From the NCBI GenBank assembly GCA_034509495.1, contig CM067503.1:23666171-23730170 (forward strand): a stretch of DNA of 64,000 nucleotides, written 5' to 3'. The stretch comes from Acestrorhynchus altus (taxonomy: Eukaryota > Chordata > Actinopteri > Characiformes > Acestrorhynchidae). The stretch's first letter is position 1; each line of letters begins with the position of its first letter. Of this stretch, positions 45,475-56,110 are shown piece by piece. A program made the position numbers and the translations under genes. Below the pieces are notes generated by a model. That model ran no database searches, was not told the origin of the DNA, and saw only the letters and a list, made by a program, of their open reading frames with translations.

Positions 45475-46185
45475 AGTATGTAAATTGATTATGAAGCAAT
45501 GTAATCTCAGAGAACAGCTTGTTGAACTGTATAGCGTATTGTGGTCATATGTACAGATACTCCAGTCTCTGCTTGGGAACTCTGCAGCTTCTTCAGGGTT
45601 ACCATGTGCTGCCTCTCTGATGAATGTCCTCCTTGCCCTGTCTGAGAGTTTTGTTGGGCATCCCTCTCTTGGTAGGTTTGTTGTGGTACTATCTTCTTTC
45701 CATTTGATTATAATGGTTTGATGGTGCTCTAAGGTATCATCAGAGATTTGGGTATTTTTTATAACCCAACCCGGTCTTGTACTTCTCAATAGCTTTGTCC
45801 CTGACTTGTTTGGATATCTCCTTGGTTAGCCTCTGGGGCCTTTCAGAAAAGGTGTATATATACTGACATATAATGTTACTTACACATGTGGACTTCATTT
45901 CACTATGCATGTGACTTCTGAAGGTAATTGGTTACATCAGAACTATTTAGGGGCTTCATGGCAAGTGGGTGAAATTTGGCATGCACATTTCCAAATATTC
46001 TATTATTCTAATTATTTTTCACTTTTCATTTCCACAACTGTATTTTATGCATCACATACAATTCAGATAAAAATAATAAACAAACAAACAAACAAACAAA
46101 TAAATAAATAAATGAATACAGGTAGTAAAGTATCAAAATAGGTAAAGGGCCATGGAGTGAATACTTTTATAAGGCATTGAATCCC
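45475..46185 (-). pseudogene. Tc1-like element, 5' half (family B)
   Basis: The right edge is the 5' end. The terminal word GAATACTTTTATAAGGCATTG (46160-46180) is followed inward by a leader with GACTTCTGAAGGTAATTGG and GGGGCCTTTCAGAAAAGG. The N-terminal transposase is then on the minus strand (45789-45463): QTIIIKWKEDSTTTNLPREG, then CPTKLSDRARRTFIREAA. This is the paired helix-turn-helix/GRPR region that binds the terminal repeats. The catalytic core is missing. The matching 3' half of the same family is at 58285-58900. Confidence 0.8.
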
Positions 46186-47495
46186 ACCAGCATGCACAGT
46201 GCATTGTTAACAACTGGTCAATTGCTTCATTTCATCTGTGCCACACAAACCCTACCATCAGTCTAGAAGCCCAAATAAGCTATAATGTCTGGTGTCATGG
46301 TGAGATTTCTGCTTCTATATACCATGAATGTTGATGTGATTTCTACCAGTCACTTGTCTGTTCGCACAGAAACTTCTAGCCAGAAGCTGTTCATGATCAG
46401 CAAACTCATGGACAGCCACTGTTCTGTCCACTGCGGGTGATAATGGCTTCAACTACATGTTTCTGATGACACTGTGGATCAAGGAATGTTAACTGCTTGT
46501 ACAACTTCAGACATGTCCCTTTCCTCTGGCACCAACTATAATGTCTTGATCAGACTTGAGTACACTGGTCAGTGTTCTCTCATGAGAGAACATTGGACAA
46601 CTTTGCAGGTGTAGGTGTCAAGGTGTCAAGTAGTCCCCTGATGTAAATCTGCTTCATGCTCAATTTACATACTGATACAATGAGATGCATCTCATTGTGA
46701 AAAGAACCATTGTATTTAATTCATAAATACCCACACACTGAAGCTGGCAGTACAGAAGACCCAGATTCCATTGGCTGGGCCTCAATGTGTAAAGCAGAGC
46801 AAGGGCAGGGCACGTGGGAGGAAGTTGAGACAAGATGGGCAAAACCAATGCAAAAACACCTTTAAATATATTAGAATAATGTTACTTTAAGGCAACTGGT
46901 TAATTTTGAACTATGAGAATCAATTAATCGCATACATTATTCCTCTCTCATTTTTTTAATGGCACATTTTGTTTTTTTGTATATGTTTATATTGTAATAT
47001 TTGAAATGCTATATAAAACAATTGTTTTTTAAAGAAAACTACATTCACTTTCTGGACAATGTGCAATATGTCCCCCAGCTAAAGGTACTTAAGGTGGGCC
47101 TTTGAGGGTATCACTTCAGTAATTTAACAGAAACTAAAGAAAAGAGTGCATGAGGGGCTTCTTTTTTTAACACCTCAAAAGCTGTTAAACAGATATAAGT
47201 CATTTACCACCTTTTTCTCCATGTTGTTCTCAGAAATCCAGCCAAAATATATTATATAAATTGTTATAAATTGGCATTTTACCCCAACATGGTTCTAATT
47301 TGGCTACATTTATATGATTAGTGACACTAATGAATTCCCTATTCTGACAAGTACAACAACTGTGCGTGCTGTGCAGCCAATAGGGCCCTTTATATATTAC
47401 AAAAATGAATACATTTTAACACTGGCTAAATAAAGGCCTCTCTCCAAACAAGCCTTTTCCTCACCTCTACAAAGAAAAAAGCATGGCATTCTTCA
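46186..47495. other. Unique or unrecognised repeat DNA
   Basis: 46190-46640 has the even composition of an old repeat or pseudogene but I cannot assign it. The rest is AT-rich with nothing recognised. Confidence 0.35.
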
Positions 47496-47499
47496 CAAA

Positions 47500-47850
47500 T
47501 GCACTCGATCATAGTCCCCACCACCATAGGTTGTGTTTTCATGTTTAATCAGGGTGCTAAGTGGTTTCAAGTCGGCCGATTAACAGTCCGTGTTAAAAAC
47601 CTTGCCCAAGATTTAATGAGGGCATGCATTTATCCCTGCCTTGGAGTGTGAATTTTAAACACCTTCAAAAGTGCAAGCATGCTTTACGCCCAATTGATGT
47701 GCCAGAAGATTTCATTTGCACATTTCAAAAAGTGAATATTCTTAAGGGGATTTTTTGGGAGGCAGAACATAGGCACAGCTCTTTCTGTCTTTATACCATT
47801 TCCAGCAAATTACAGATATTTACTGAATTTTGGCACTGCATATTTTAGTA
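47500..47850. promoter_or_regulatory. Candidate conserved non-coding element (unverified)
   Basis: Repeat-free block (GGTTTCAAGTCGGCCGATTA, CCAAGATTTAATGAGGGC, CGCCCAATTGATGTGCC). No coding pattern and unlike the neighbours. Inference only. Confidence 0.35.
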
Positions 47851-48354
47851 TTCATGCTGTAATTGTAATTGTTTCAAACTAAAGTAGGTGTACAGGTGAA
47901 CAGACAAAGGTCAACAGCACACTTCATTTAAAGTGGCTGTTTTAAAAGTACAATACGAGGGCTATGTTTGGCTGAAGTTCTTCTGATTCCTTGAGAGTCT
48001 ATCACAGGATACCTCTTATAAACAAATATATTGAGTCAGTAAATACATGTTTGTTGTCTGAAGTTTGCTTCTTTAGATTTACACTAGAGCACCAATACTA
48101 ATCAAGCTAACACGTAATATAAGTTTAATTATCAGTTAGCATAGTGGTAACTGCATTCATAAATTATTACACATTCACCTCAATGACAGCTTTTGTCTGC
48201 ATCATTCCAATAAGGAAAAGCTAATGTCATCTTGAATATTGTGCTATTGTTGTATCTGCCAAGCCAGTAATGCTGCTTTCGCAAGTCCTGTTGGTAACAA
48301 TGTCATTGCAAAATGTACAAACACAAACATAATCAATGTATCATGTTAATCATT
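47851..48354. other. Unique DNA, nothing recognised
   Basis: No supported gene or repeat. Confidence 0.4.
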
Positions 48355-48881
48355 TGTCAGTTCTGTTTTGTTCTAGTTGTTGTTTCTCCCCATGTGCTCC
48401 TAAGCACATGGGTTGTGTTTGTTTTGTCCTTGTCTCCTCCCTTGCTCCACCTCTTACAAGCTGTGTCTCATTTGTAACCCTGCCCCTCGTTATCATGTCC
48501 CAGGTGTGGTCAATGTTGTGCTCTATTTAAAACCCTTTGTCTCAGCCTGTCTTTGTCATTCCTTTTGTTTCCCACTTTGTATGTTAGTATACTTTGTTCC
48601 TGTCTTGGTTTGTTCCTGTCTTGCTTTATTTCCTACCCTGTATGTTAGCATAGCTCGCTTTTGTTTGTTTGTAGATTTTGTTTCCTTAATGGTTTGTATT
48701 TTTAGTTGAGATTACGTCGGTTTGTAAGTCTATTGTAAGCTATTCCTTTGTTTTTCTAGACTTAGTGTTGGTGTTATTTGTGTTACTTTGAGTACCCCAG
48801 TTGTTTTCCTTTATTTTTAGTAACCACAGCATTTACCTCTCCTTCCCTAGTCCTTGTCTGTCCAGCACCCCAACCCTGACA
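48355..48881 (+). mobile_element. Solo-LTR-like element, 527 bp
   Basis: Begins TGTCAG and ends CTGACA, so the termini are inverse copies and fit TG...CA. It is strongly T-rich, as fish LTRs often are, and includes CTATTTAAAACCC, a possible TATA-type box. It carries the CATGTGCTCCTAAGCACATG hairpin and CTTGTCTCCTCCC word shared with 8781 and 17620. No flanking internal region and no clear target duplication (CATT before, CAATT after). A solo LTR or truncated element is likely. Confidence 0.55.
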
Positions 48882-49130
48882 CAATTCAACAGATAATTAG
48901 TATACAATTAGTATACCAGTCATCTAACATAAAAACACTGACAGGAAATAATTTCTTCGGGATACATTCACACCAGTCAAAGAGTAATATGTACTGAACA
49001 GCAAAAGACTGATGGCTAGTGACAACAGAGGATTTGTAAAGTCGATGCCTGGACAGGGAAGAGCTATTTAAGTAGTATAAGCAGGATCTGAATAATCAGC
49101 GTTCTCAATGATATTATTAAGAGGAAATAT
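48882..49130. other. Unique DNA, nothing recognised
   Basis: No supported gene or repeat. Confidence 0.4.
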
Positions 49131-50050
49131 TCTAAATGTAAGCATTGTGAAATAAACTGAGGTGGGGTTACAGTCTCCCATTAGGGTGAATATTAATAAC
49201 ACTCTAAATGTAGGTGTTGTGATTTAAATTGAGGTGGGTAATGTTCCTGATAATGTTCGGGACTCAATCTTCAAGTTTAGGCTGAAAACTCACTCGTTCA
49301 GTGTAGCTTTTGGTAATAATGTCTTTGGTTAGTTGCAGACTGCAGATCTAGGGGTTCATGGACATAGGGATTTATGCTAAACTGGGATGTTGGTGCTGCT
49401 GTCTGACTCTGACTTTATGATGGTAGAGCATTTGGATACTTTTTCAGGATGTTCCTATGCTTGTTACATTCTGGTTCTGTCCTTTAAGTCAGGCAGATGG
49501 TCAGATCTGCCAGAGTCACTCACCACACTCTAGTAATGTTTAAATTTTCTGTTATCCATATATCTAAACACTAAACTAATTACATCACCACATCAATGGT
49601 GACCTAGCAGCCTGGGTTCATGAAATTGTTGCTACTGTTACTATTATGTCCACCTTTTAACTAACATTAATTCAGTACATAATAGTATTAAAACAGATGT
49701 CTGGTGGTACCTAACTAATTATGTAAAGGTAGTTGATGGGATGATGGGTGAGCCTGGTTCTTCCCAAGGTTTCTTCCTCCAGCTTTTCCTTGCCACTGTC
49801 GCCATTTGGCTTGCTCACCAGGGGATTTATGTCTTATCCATTGTTCATGTGTTACTGTTCACCTTTTCAGGTTTTGATTTCTGTAAAGGTGCTCTGTGAC
49901 ATCAGTTGTAAAATGATATACATTTTTGATTTGGTATGCGTTACAGTCTCTCATTAGGGTTCAATATTAATAACACCCAATGTAGGTATAGTGTTTAAAA
50001 CTGTGGTAGAGTTACAGGTTTTCATAGCAGAGTGATTTTACTAGCACTCT
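49131..50050. repeat. 72-bp tandem repeat interrupted by a LINE fragment
   Basis: Unit 1 is 49131-49202. Unit 2 starts at 49203 and is cut after GAGGTGGG at 49238. Its second half (GTTACAGTCTCTCATTAGGG) resumes at 49940, and a third unit starts at 49977. The cut is at the same place within the unit where unit 1 continues GAGGTGGG-GTTACAG, so the inserted segment is 49239-49939. Confidence 0.75.
49239..49939 (+). mobile_element. LINE 3' fragment inserted in the tandem repeat
   Basis: 49250-49400 (AATCTTCAAGTTTAGGCTGA, GGTTCATGGACATAGGG) matches, inverted, the fragment at 54030-54240. 49760-49900 (AAGGTTTCTTCCTCCAGC, TTTTCCTTGCCACTGTCGCC, AAGGTGCTCTGTGACA) is a typical fish LINE 3' end. There is no reverse transcriptase core. 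The translated start gives FKFRLKTHSF-like sequence with changes. Confidence 0.6.
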
Positions 50051-50265
50051 TTTAAATTTGACCAACTTATCTAAAGTAGGTATAAAAGAGCATGTGAGGG
50101 TAAGGGTGGTGCTTGGATAGGTCAGTTTCTGATTGTCCTGGTAATCTATTCTGAAGCTCACAGTGTAGAAATGATGACAATAAGATTTTATCCTTGGACT
50201 GTATGGCGGCCAGATGGCCCTGCTGTTGTGCCCTTTTGACAGTGTCCTCTGCTAATGGACAGCAG

Positions 50266-50267
<2 letters not shown>

Positions 50268-50346
<79 letters not shown>
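50268..50346. repeat. (GT)n microsatellite
   Basis: About 39 uninterrupted GT units. The open frames through it on both strands are not genes. Confidence 0.95.
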
Positions 50347-50348
<2 letters not shown>

Positions 50349-50710
50349 AATCACTGTCAGTCTGTCACAGTGTGTGTACTCTTCAGGAAAAGTAACAGCT
50401 CCCTCCTTTATTGAGGGATGATGATTAGAGAAAAGGCTAATGTGGCACAAAGAGTTTTATTGCTATCAAACCAAATATTTTACTGGTGATCAATCCATTC
50501 CTTTGACTGAGCTGCATGTTTGTGTTGGTCACAGTGTAAATTATGTTTTTTAATGTGGGAAGTACAAGTAAAAAATATGAAATGACAGAAATACTCAAGC
50601 AAAATACAGATACTTCAAAATATACTTATGTACTGTAACTAAGTAGGTGTGCCTAATACAATGGCAATAGTGAAAGCATTGCTTTTGCTTTTAAACACGT
50701 AATTTCATGG

Positions 50711-50732
50711 GCAGCAATGGCCTAGTGCTTAA
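50711..50732 (+). mobile_element. SINE left fragment
   Basis: GGCAGCAATGGCCTAGTGCTTAA resembles the 5' (tRNA-related) start of a fish SINE. The SINE tail follows at 51255 after about 520 bases. The short length makes this tentative. Confidence 0.35.
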
Positions 50733-51254
50733 CCTTCCTCTTGTGTTAACTTTGTGTTACTCTTTCTTATGTTAGCGGGTCGGTTTTGACACGTCTTAAA
50801 TCACCCTTAAGATACCCTAAAAACAATTATTCATCCTACAATTTGTTTCTTACCTCTTAGCTACCTTAGGCTTCCTCATCCATGAAATGATTGGTTTAAA
50901 TATTTTTTGTTGTGGCCCTCTGGGCCTTTCTTTTGAGAGAATACCCCTCATCTTCAATATAAAAATATAGTGAAATGAACCTCAAGAGAATAATATAAAT
51001 ATCATCAAATATATGATCCACAACTTGGCTTACATCAAATCTTCTACTCATTGTTGCATGCTGTAAGTATACTCTGCAAAACACCAACTTTGAACTGATT
51101 TGGCTGCGCCTAACTCAGCCTCAAGTGTTTGGAGGTAGAGCTGGCTGTGGGTTGTTGGTTTACAGTATGTTTATGATTTCAGTTTTGGAGTTCTAGACAA
51201 AGTAACAAAAACTGATGCAATAAACATGTTTATGTTGTATTTCTATCCATTTAA
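50729..51254. mobile_element. Possible TTAA-flanked insertion (piggyBac-like?)
   Basis: TTAA lies at 50729-50732 and at 51251-51254, exactly where the flanking SINE halves are broken. The left edge TTAACCTTCCTCTTGTG resembles piggyBac-type ends remembered from animals. The right edge is not its inverse copy, so the class is unproven. No transposase is encoded. Confidence 0.3.
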
Positions 51255-51400
51255 ACTTGGCACTTAACCGTCAGAGCAAGGCACTTAACTGTCTGGGTGT
51301 GTTGGATAGGGCTGCCCACCACCCCGGGCATGTGTGTTACATGTAAACTTACTAGTGTGTATGTCTGGATGGGTTAAATGCAGAGAATGTGTGTATGAAA
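51255..51400 (+). mobile_element. SINE right fragment
   Basis: AGAGCAAGGCACTTAACTGT, GGGCTGCCCACCACCCCGGG and TGGGTTAAATGCAGAGAATG match in order the 3' part of a common fish tRNA-derived SINE as I remember it. The promoter boxes are not present in this piece. Confidence 0.6.
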
Positions 51401-52397
51401 TAGTGGGTCTATATTGCATGTTTACTTTTACATATACTTCCTATATTTACAAGTACATTTACTTTTTCCTGCTTAAAATATATTTTCTGTTTGCAGTTTT
51501 ACTTCTAGTCTGGGTACCTTTCACACAGATAGATGTTGCCTTGCTTTGTTTGTTGAGTTAATCATGATGCCTTTATTAGGGTTCAAGCCTGTTGTGTTGC
51601 ATGGATTTTGCAGTCATCACTGTCTTGCTATTTTGTTTTGCATTTATAAGTGAGATATCAATACAAATGGCTCTATTTCATCAATACAATCAATTTCAAA
51701 TAAACAAGAAAAAAATCATTATGGCAGTAGCAAACATTTTGCATTGATATTTCTAGTTGACTCATATGTTTACTTCATATTCTTCAGGGTCAGCTTGATT
51801 TAATATGCAACAAAGGCATGAAGAACCACAGATCAGATGCAATTCTGAAATATAAAGGGACCTAGGTTAAACTTGTGGCACACTGTTATTTTTTTTTAGC
51901 TTGAGCCATTTTTAAACCATTTAAACATTACAAATAGAACTGGACAGTTTGACAGACAACCCGCTGCATTTAAATCCAAGGAGACTTCATAGCATCAATA
52001 GACTATGATTTAACTTGTAGGCCCAATTAGCACATATGATGTTAACAGACACTAAGATGTCTGCAGCAACTTAAGCTTGCTAATGATCCTAGCAGATTAT
52101 ATCTTTTGAAACATGTCGAATGTTAGAGGCTATCGACATATGGCAAAATCCAACAGTAAGACACAGATATACCACAATATTTTCTTTTGACTATATTTGT
52201 GTGGGTTTATGAACCAAAGTATGATAAACTAATCAAGATTGAAATCATACCCTGACCATATAAAAAAGAAATTATATTTCACTTTCTTGTTTGTTAGTTT
52301 TTGTCTTAAGGTCCAATACTGGCATGCTTTTATGAATCAAAAACCTCTGTAATTGATGTCTACATGATCGATTTCAACCCATCTTTATCCCTTAATA
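51401..52397. other. AT-rich unique DNA, no gene seen
   Basis: No supported gene or element. Confidence 0.45.
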
Positions 52398-52436
52398 TTA
52401 ATTCTTAAAACTTAAGATCCACACTTTGTGGGCAGG
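52398..52436 (+). repeat. Short dispersed repeat R2 (copy 2)
   Basis: TAATTCTTAAAACTTAAGATCC followed by ACACTTTGTGGGCAGG, near-identical to 27735-27772. Confidence 0.4.
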
Positions 52437-52499
52437 CACACAATTTTCTGGATTTGTTGAAAATCACTGAACCAGATTTTGATGATAAAAGTTAAAGGA

Positions 52500-52555
52500 A
52501 AATAAGATGTATGGGGCTGTATGGTTACATAGTGCTTTGCTAAACATAAATGAAC

Positions 52556-52586
<31 letters not shown>

Positions 52587-53010
52587 CACTCAAGGACACT
52601 TTACAAAATATGAGTATAACAAACATAAAGAAAGACAACACATACAAGAGACAGTAGAGTGGAAAATTACAGAGAATATGCTACATTGAACAGGTGAGTT
52701 TTGAGTCTTGATTTAAAGAGAGGAAGAGAATCAATGTTACAGATATCAGGTGGGAGGGAGTTCCAGAGTTTAGGAGCAGAGCGGCTGAAAGCTCTGCACC
52801 CCATGGTACTCAGACGAGCAGAAGAATAAGATAAGGACATTGGGTGCTGCCACCCAGTCAGCTTCTTTATGTTCTGCACTTTATACAGTAAATTATATAC
52901 TGATTGTTTGCTGTTATTTACAGGACAGAATATGTTCATTGCACTCAGAAAAAATGCACAATGAAGATTGAAATGAAAAATGAAAAAACAATGAAAAATT
53001 CTCATACGTC
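52500..53010 (-). pseudogene. LINE remnant, C-terminal end of the ORF plus 3' tail
   Basis: Minus strand 53005-52667 encodes AFSRSAPKLWNSLPPDIC and SLPLFKSRLKTHLFNVAYSL, the conserved end of the reverse-transcriptase protein in several fish LINEs. The 3' tail (TTGTAAAGTGTCCTTGAGTG, read on minus) and an AAT microsatellite (52556-52583) follow. The enzyme core is missing upstream: 53010 onward is unrelated. Confidence 0.7.
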
Positions 53011-53624
53011 CAACAACTAATTAGAAACATGGATCCAGGTTTGGTAAAGCGAATACTGAAAGAGAAATCCTGCAGTGTTATACAGAAACCCACAGCAGCG
53101 CATCATCATTCAGGAGGAGAATGGCGGGCAAGTCCATTTCACCACACATCATACTTGCAAAACTTGACTACAGGCTAGTGGTAATGAATGGGTTGGCACA
53201 CCAGGAGGAGAAAGTAAAGTGTGCTACAATCCCACCTTTCTAGGCTGAAATTTCACTTCACTAAATATCTCATATAAATACATCTTTATTCCACAGTGTA
53301 AAAATGACATCTTAGCAAGTGAAATCCTCCTACTACTATTTTTCATACTGAGATATCTGAAACAATATTATAAGATTAGTTCACTTATATGTAGATATAT
53401 TTCTACTTGTTTAGGTAGGTTTATATACTTAAAGCTTCTTCCATTGGCCTGCAATGTTGCTTACTATCCAAAATAATAATGCAGGTAGCTTATTTTATAT
53501 CATATGTAATGCTTATAAATGGCAAAACTACACGTTGAAGTAGCATTACAGAGAGTGACATGTCTGTTGCCCTTGTGGGCTTGGAATGCTGCTCCTGCAC
53601 TATGAAATTTTGCCCCAATGAATT
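53011..53624. other. Unique DNA, nothing recognised
   Basis: No supported gene or repeat. Confidence 0.4.
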
Positions 53625-53760
53625 TTACAACAAAGGCATCACAAAGCAGTTTTACAGAAATCCGGGTCCAAGCCTAAGAGGAAGAAACCTCAGAGGATTC
53701 AAGGCCCCAAAGGGGAACCTGTCCTCCCGTGGTTGACACTAATGAGCACAAAGCATGAAA
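53625..53760 (-). mobile_element. LINE 3' end fragment
   Basis: On the minus strand it reads GAGGTTTCTTCCTCTTAGGC and CTGCTTTGTGATGCCTTTGT, the classic end segment of fish LINEs. It is the same kind as 49760-49900 but another copy. Confidence 0.55.
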
Positions 53761-53934
53761 AGAACAAAGAGAATGGGACAAAAGTAATAAAGACAAAATA
53801 ATAAAGAACTATAGCTAAATTGTGAGCAGTGTTTGAATAAGTATTAGTTATAAGAAAATGTGGGAGAGTAAGATACAGGCTACTATCAAGAAACTCCATG
53901 CAGGAGCTGAATTTATTTTCTCAGTTTTTTTGTA

Positions 53935-54046
53935 GCATCCTCATTGGTCATTATGAATACTTGGCCATGCTACATGGGTTGATGAATGCTACTGCCATCT
54001 TCCAACAGGAGTTAGACAATATCCCAATTTACCATAAATCCCTATG
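53935..54046 (+). pseudogene. Ty3/gypsy reverse transcriptase fragment
   Basis: Plus strand translation GHYEYLAMLHGLMNATAIFQ, then QELDNI, corresponds to the YEYLVMPFGL-type block of gypsy reverse transcriptases just before the catalytic YxDD segment. It breaks off at 54046, before that segment. The downstream continuation resumes at 54406 in the thumb region. LTR retrotransposon remnant, inactive. Confidence 0.7.
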
Positions 54047-54405
54047 TCCATGAACCTCTGGATCTACAGTCTGTAACTAAACTAAAACCTATATTACCAA
54101 ATGCTACACTGAACCAGCCTAAATTTGAAGATTGAGACTGTGTCTGAGTTCCAAACATTATCTGGAAGGTTATTCCAGAGCTTTGGTTTTTGTAAGAAAA
54201 GACTCTTCCTCCTGCTGAGTTTTTCTGATTTCTGGGAACTAGTAGAAAGCCAGCACCCTGTGATCTGGGTGATTATGGTGGCTCATAAAGGTGGATTATA
54301 TCTTGCATATATTCAGGAGCACCTGGGTTTGTGGTCTCAAAGGGACAGATGGCCATGGGGCCATGGACCTTATAAAAGCCAATGCCAGTAGTCTTTTCCC
54401 ACTTC
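54030..54405 (-). mobile_element. LINE fragment interrupting the gypsy pol remnant
   Basis: 54030-54130 is the inverse of 49260-49380 (CTATGTCCATGAACCTCTGG; AAATTTGAAGATTGAG). 54170-54400 (CCAGAGCTTTGGTTTTTG; AAAGACTCTTCCTCCTGCTGAG; GCTCATAAAGGTGG) continues a widespread fish LINE-derived repeat. It replaces the region of gypsy reverse transcriptase that would hold the YxDD site. Confidence 0.6.
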
Positions 54406-55230
54406 ACTACAGCTCATTCAACCCTTTCTGGGCTTTGTAAACTTCTATCAATGGATCACCAGGGTCTTTGATTCAGTGACATGCTCCCCTGACCACCCTA
54501 ACCTGCAAACACCTAGGTCCTTTCCCCACTGCCTGACACCCACTGAGCATAATTATGGACTGGGTGACTGTCAACCACTGGCCATCAAGATGGCCCTTGA
54601 TGAGTGGAGACACTGGCTAGAGGGGGCCAAACACCCATTCTTGGTCTGGACAGACCACAAAAATCTGGCATACATTCAAGGTGCCAAATGACTGAACCTC
54701 TGGCAAGTTTGCTGATCCATGTTTCTTTAGCTGGTTCACCATCCAAGGACCAAGAATGAAAAGCCTGATGACCTTTCCAGACAGTGGGGAGATCTGCTGG
54801 TTTCACCTCCCACTCCCATCCTCCCTCTTGAGTACAAAGTCACTCCCTTGTGCTAGTAGGTTGAAGGGCTGGTTCCCAAGGCCCTGGAGATGGAGTGTCT
54901 TTTTCACCCAGGTACTGGAATGGGGACACACTAACCCCCTCTCTGGCCAACCAGAGGAGGTTCTGGTGGCCTAATATGGGCATAAAGGTATGGCAGTGTG
55001 TCTTTGTGTGTGACAACTGCACCCAGAACAAAGACTTCAGAGTGAACCCTACAAGCTTACTACTTCCCCTTGCTGTTATGAACCGCCCATGTTCACACTT
55101 GTCCCTGGACTTTATCACTGGCCTGCCCAAGTCCGGGGGCCTATCTGTGATCTTGGTGGTCATGGATCGATACCCTAAAACACTTCATCAGGTTGCCCAA
55201 CTCCCATCAGGATTGACAGGCTTGTATTTT
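54406..55230 (+). pseudogene. Ty3/gypsy pol remnant: RT thumb, RNase H, integrase
   Basis: 54413-54460 reads IQPFLGFVNFYQWITRVF (RT thumb). 54536-54691 reads LTPTEHNYGLGDCQPLAIKM, WRHWLEGAKHPFLVWTDHKN and LAYIQGAK (RNase H with the WTDHKNL block). 54900-55200 reads FWWPNMGIKVWQ, FVCDNCTQNKD (zinc-binding C-x2-C end) and CSHLSLDFITGLPKSGG, with the first catalytic D of the integrase (LDFITGLP). The order is that of gypsy, not copia. Stops, frame changes and a truncation before the rest of the integrase core make it inactive; a Tc1 end abuts at 55232. Confidence 0.8.
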
Positions 55231-55231
55231 G

Positions 55232-55588
55232 ACACAGATCTGGGAAAAGGTACAGAAAGGTTTCTACTGCATTGATCATCCAAATGAGCACAGTGGCCTG
55301 CATAATGCATAAATGTAAAATGATTTTCTGCAGTAGAAACTGGGCCTTTGAGTGGCCCTTTGGGATAAACCCAAAAACAGCTGTGTGAAGCTTATAGCAT
55401 CATCTTCAAACTCTGACTTGAGGTTGTAATTCCTGCCAAAGGTGCTTCAACAAATTATTGAGCAAACACTGTGAATACATGTTATATTTTTCTGTTTGAA
55501 ACATAAATGTAATCTATTTTGGAATAAGGCTGTAACATAACAAAATGTGCTAAACGTGAAGTGAATACTTTCTGAATGCATTGTAGTT
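55232..55588 (+). mobile_element. Tc1-like element, internally deleted (family A)
   Basis: GACACAGATCTGGGAAAAGG and AATGAGCACAGTGGCC match the N-terminal coding stretch of the family A copies at 13645 and 56575. 55490-55588 is the right terminal region, inverse of the 13645 left end (GAATACTTTCTGAATGCATTG). Most of the gene is deleted between the two. Confidence 0.7.
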
Positions 55589-55699
55589 TCAAACTGAAAG
55601 CTTACTTTTCTCTTCCATATTTTTATTGAACCAAAAAAATGATCAGATCTGTGATTTCAAATCTTTCATCTGATCCAAAACGTAACATTTATGATCTGT

Positions 55700-56110
55700 T
55701 ACACCATTGATTAGTATAGAAATTTGTGAAAAAGCTACACATTTTTCAGTGTGAGGATTCTAATACATTATTTAGCTTATATAGAGAAGACTCTCTGGCA
55801 AAGCACAGGGTCATTAATACAAACTGTCATTTCCCTGAAATATTTAGGAAAAACTGTCCAGTAATAACCGCATCTGTCCCCAACCATTCTCTAATTTTGG
55901 AGGAAATACAGAGCCTTCCAACACCAAAGCAAATAAAAAAGAAAGAAAAATGGTTGGAACTCTTTGGCTTCTTAACTTGTCAGACTAATCCACATCCAGT
56001 CCCCTGGGGCTGCTGGCCACTGGCATTTTCACTGCAATTTGTTAAAAGAGAGCAAGTTTACATTTTGATTTAATAAGGCCCAAAGGCATGGCCCCAAACA
56101 AGAATCAATC
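55700..56110. promoter_or_regulatory. Candidate conserved non-coding element (unverified)
   Basis: Repeat-free block with long words of mixed composition (TTAATACAAACTGTCATTTC; CAGTCCCCTGGGGCTGCTGG; AAGGCCCAAAGGCATGGCCC). One 115-residue frame runs through it (55726-56073), with no domain I recognise. Conserved non-coding is more likely than coding, but not proven. Confidence 0.35.

Noticed and set aside
48413..48709. 98-residue Cys/Leu/Val-rich frame
   Set aside because: Lies inside the LTR-like element; composition-driven.
50067..50450. 127-residue minus-strand frame with a His-Thr repeat
   Set aside because: Produced by the GT/CA microsatellite; flanking residues show no domain.
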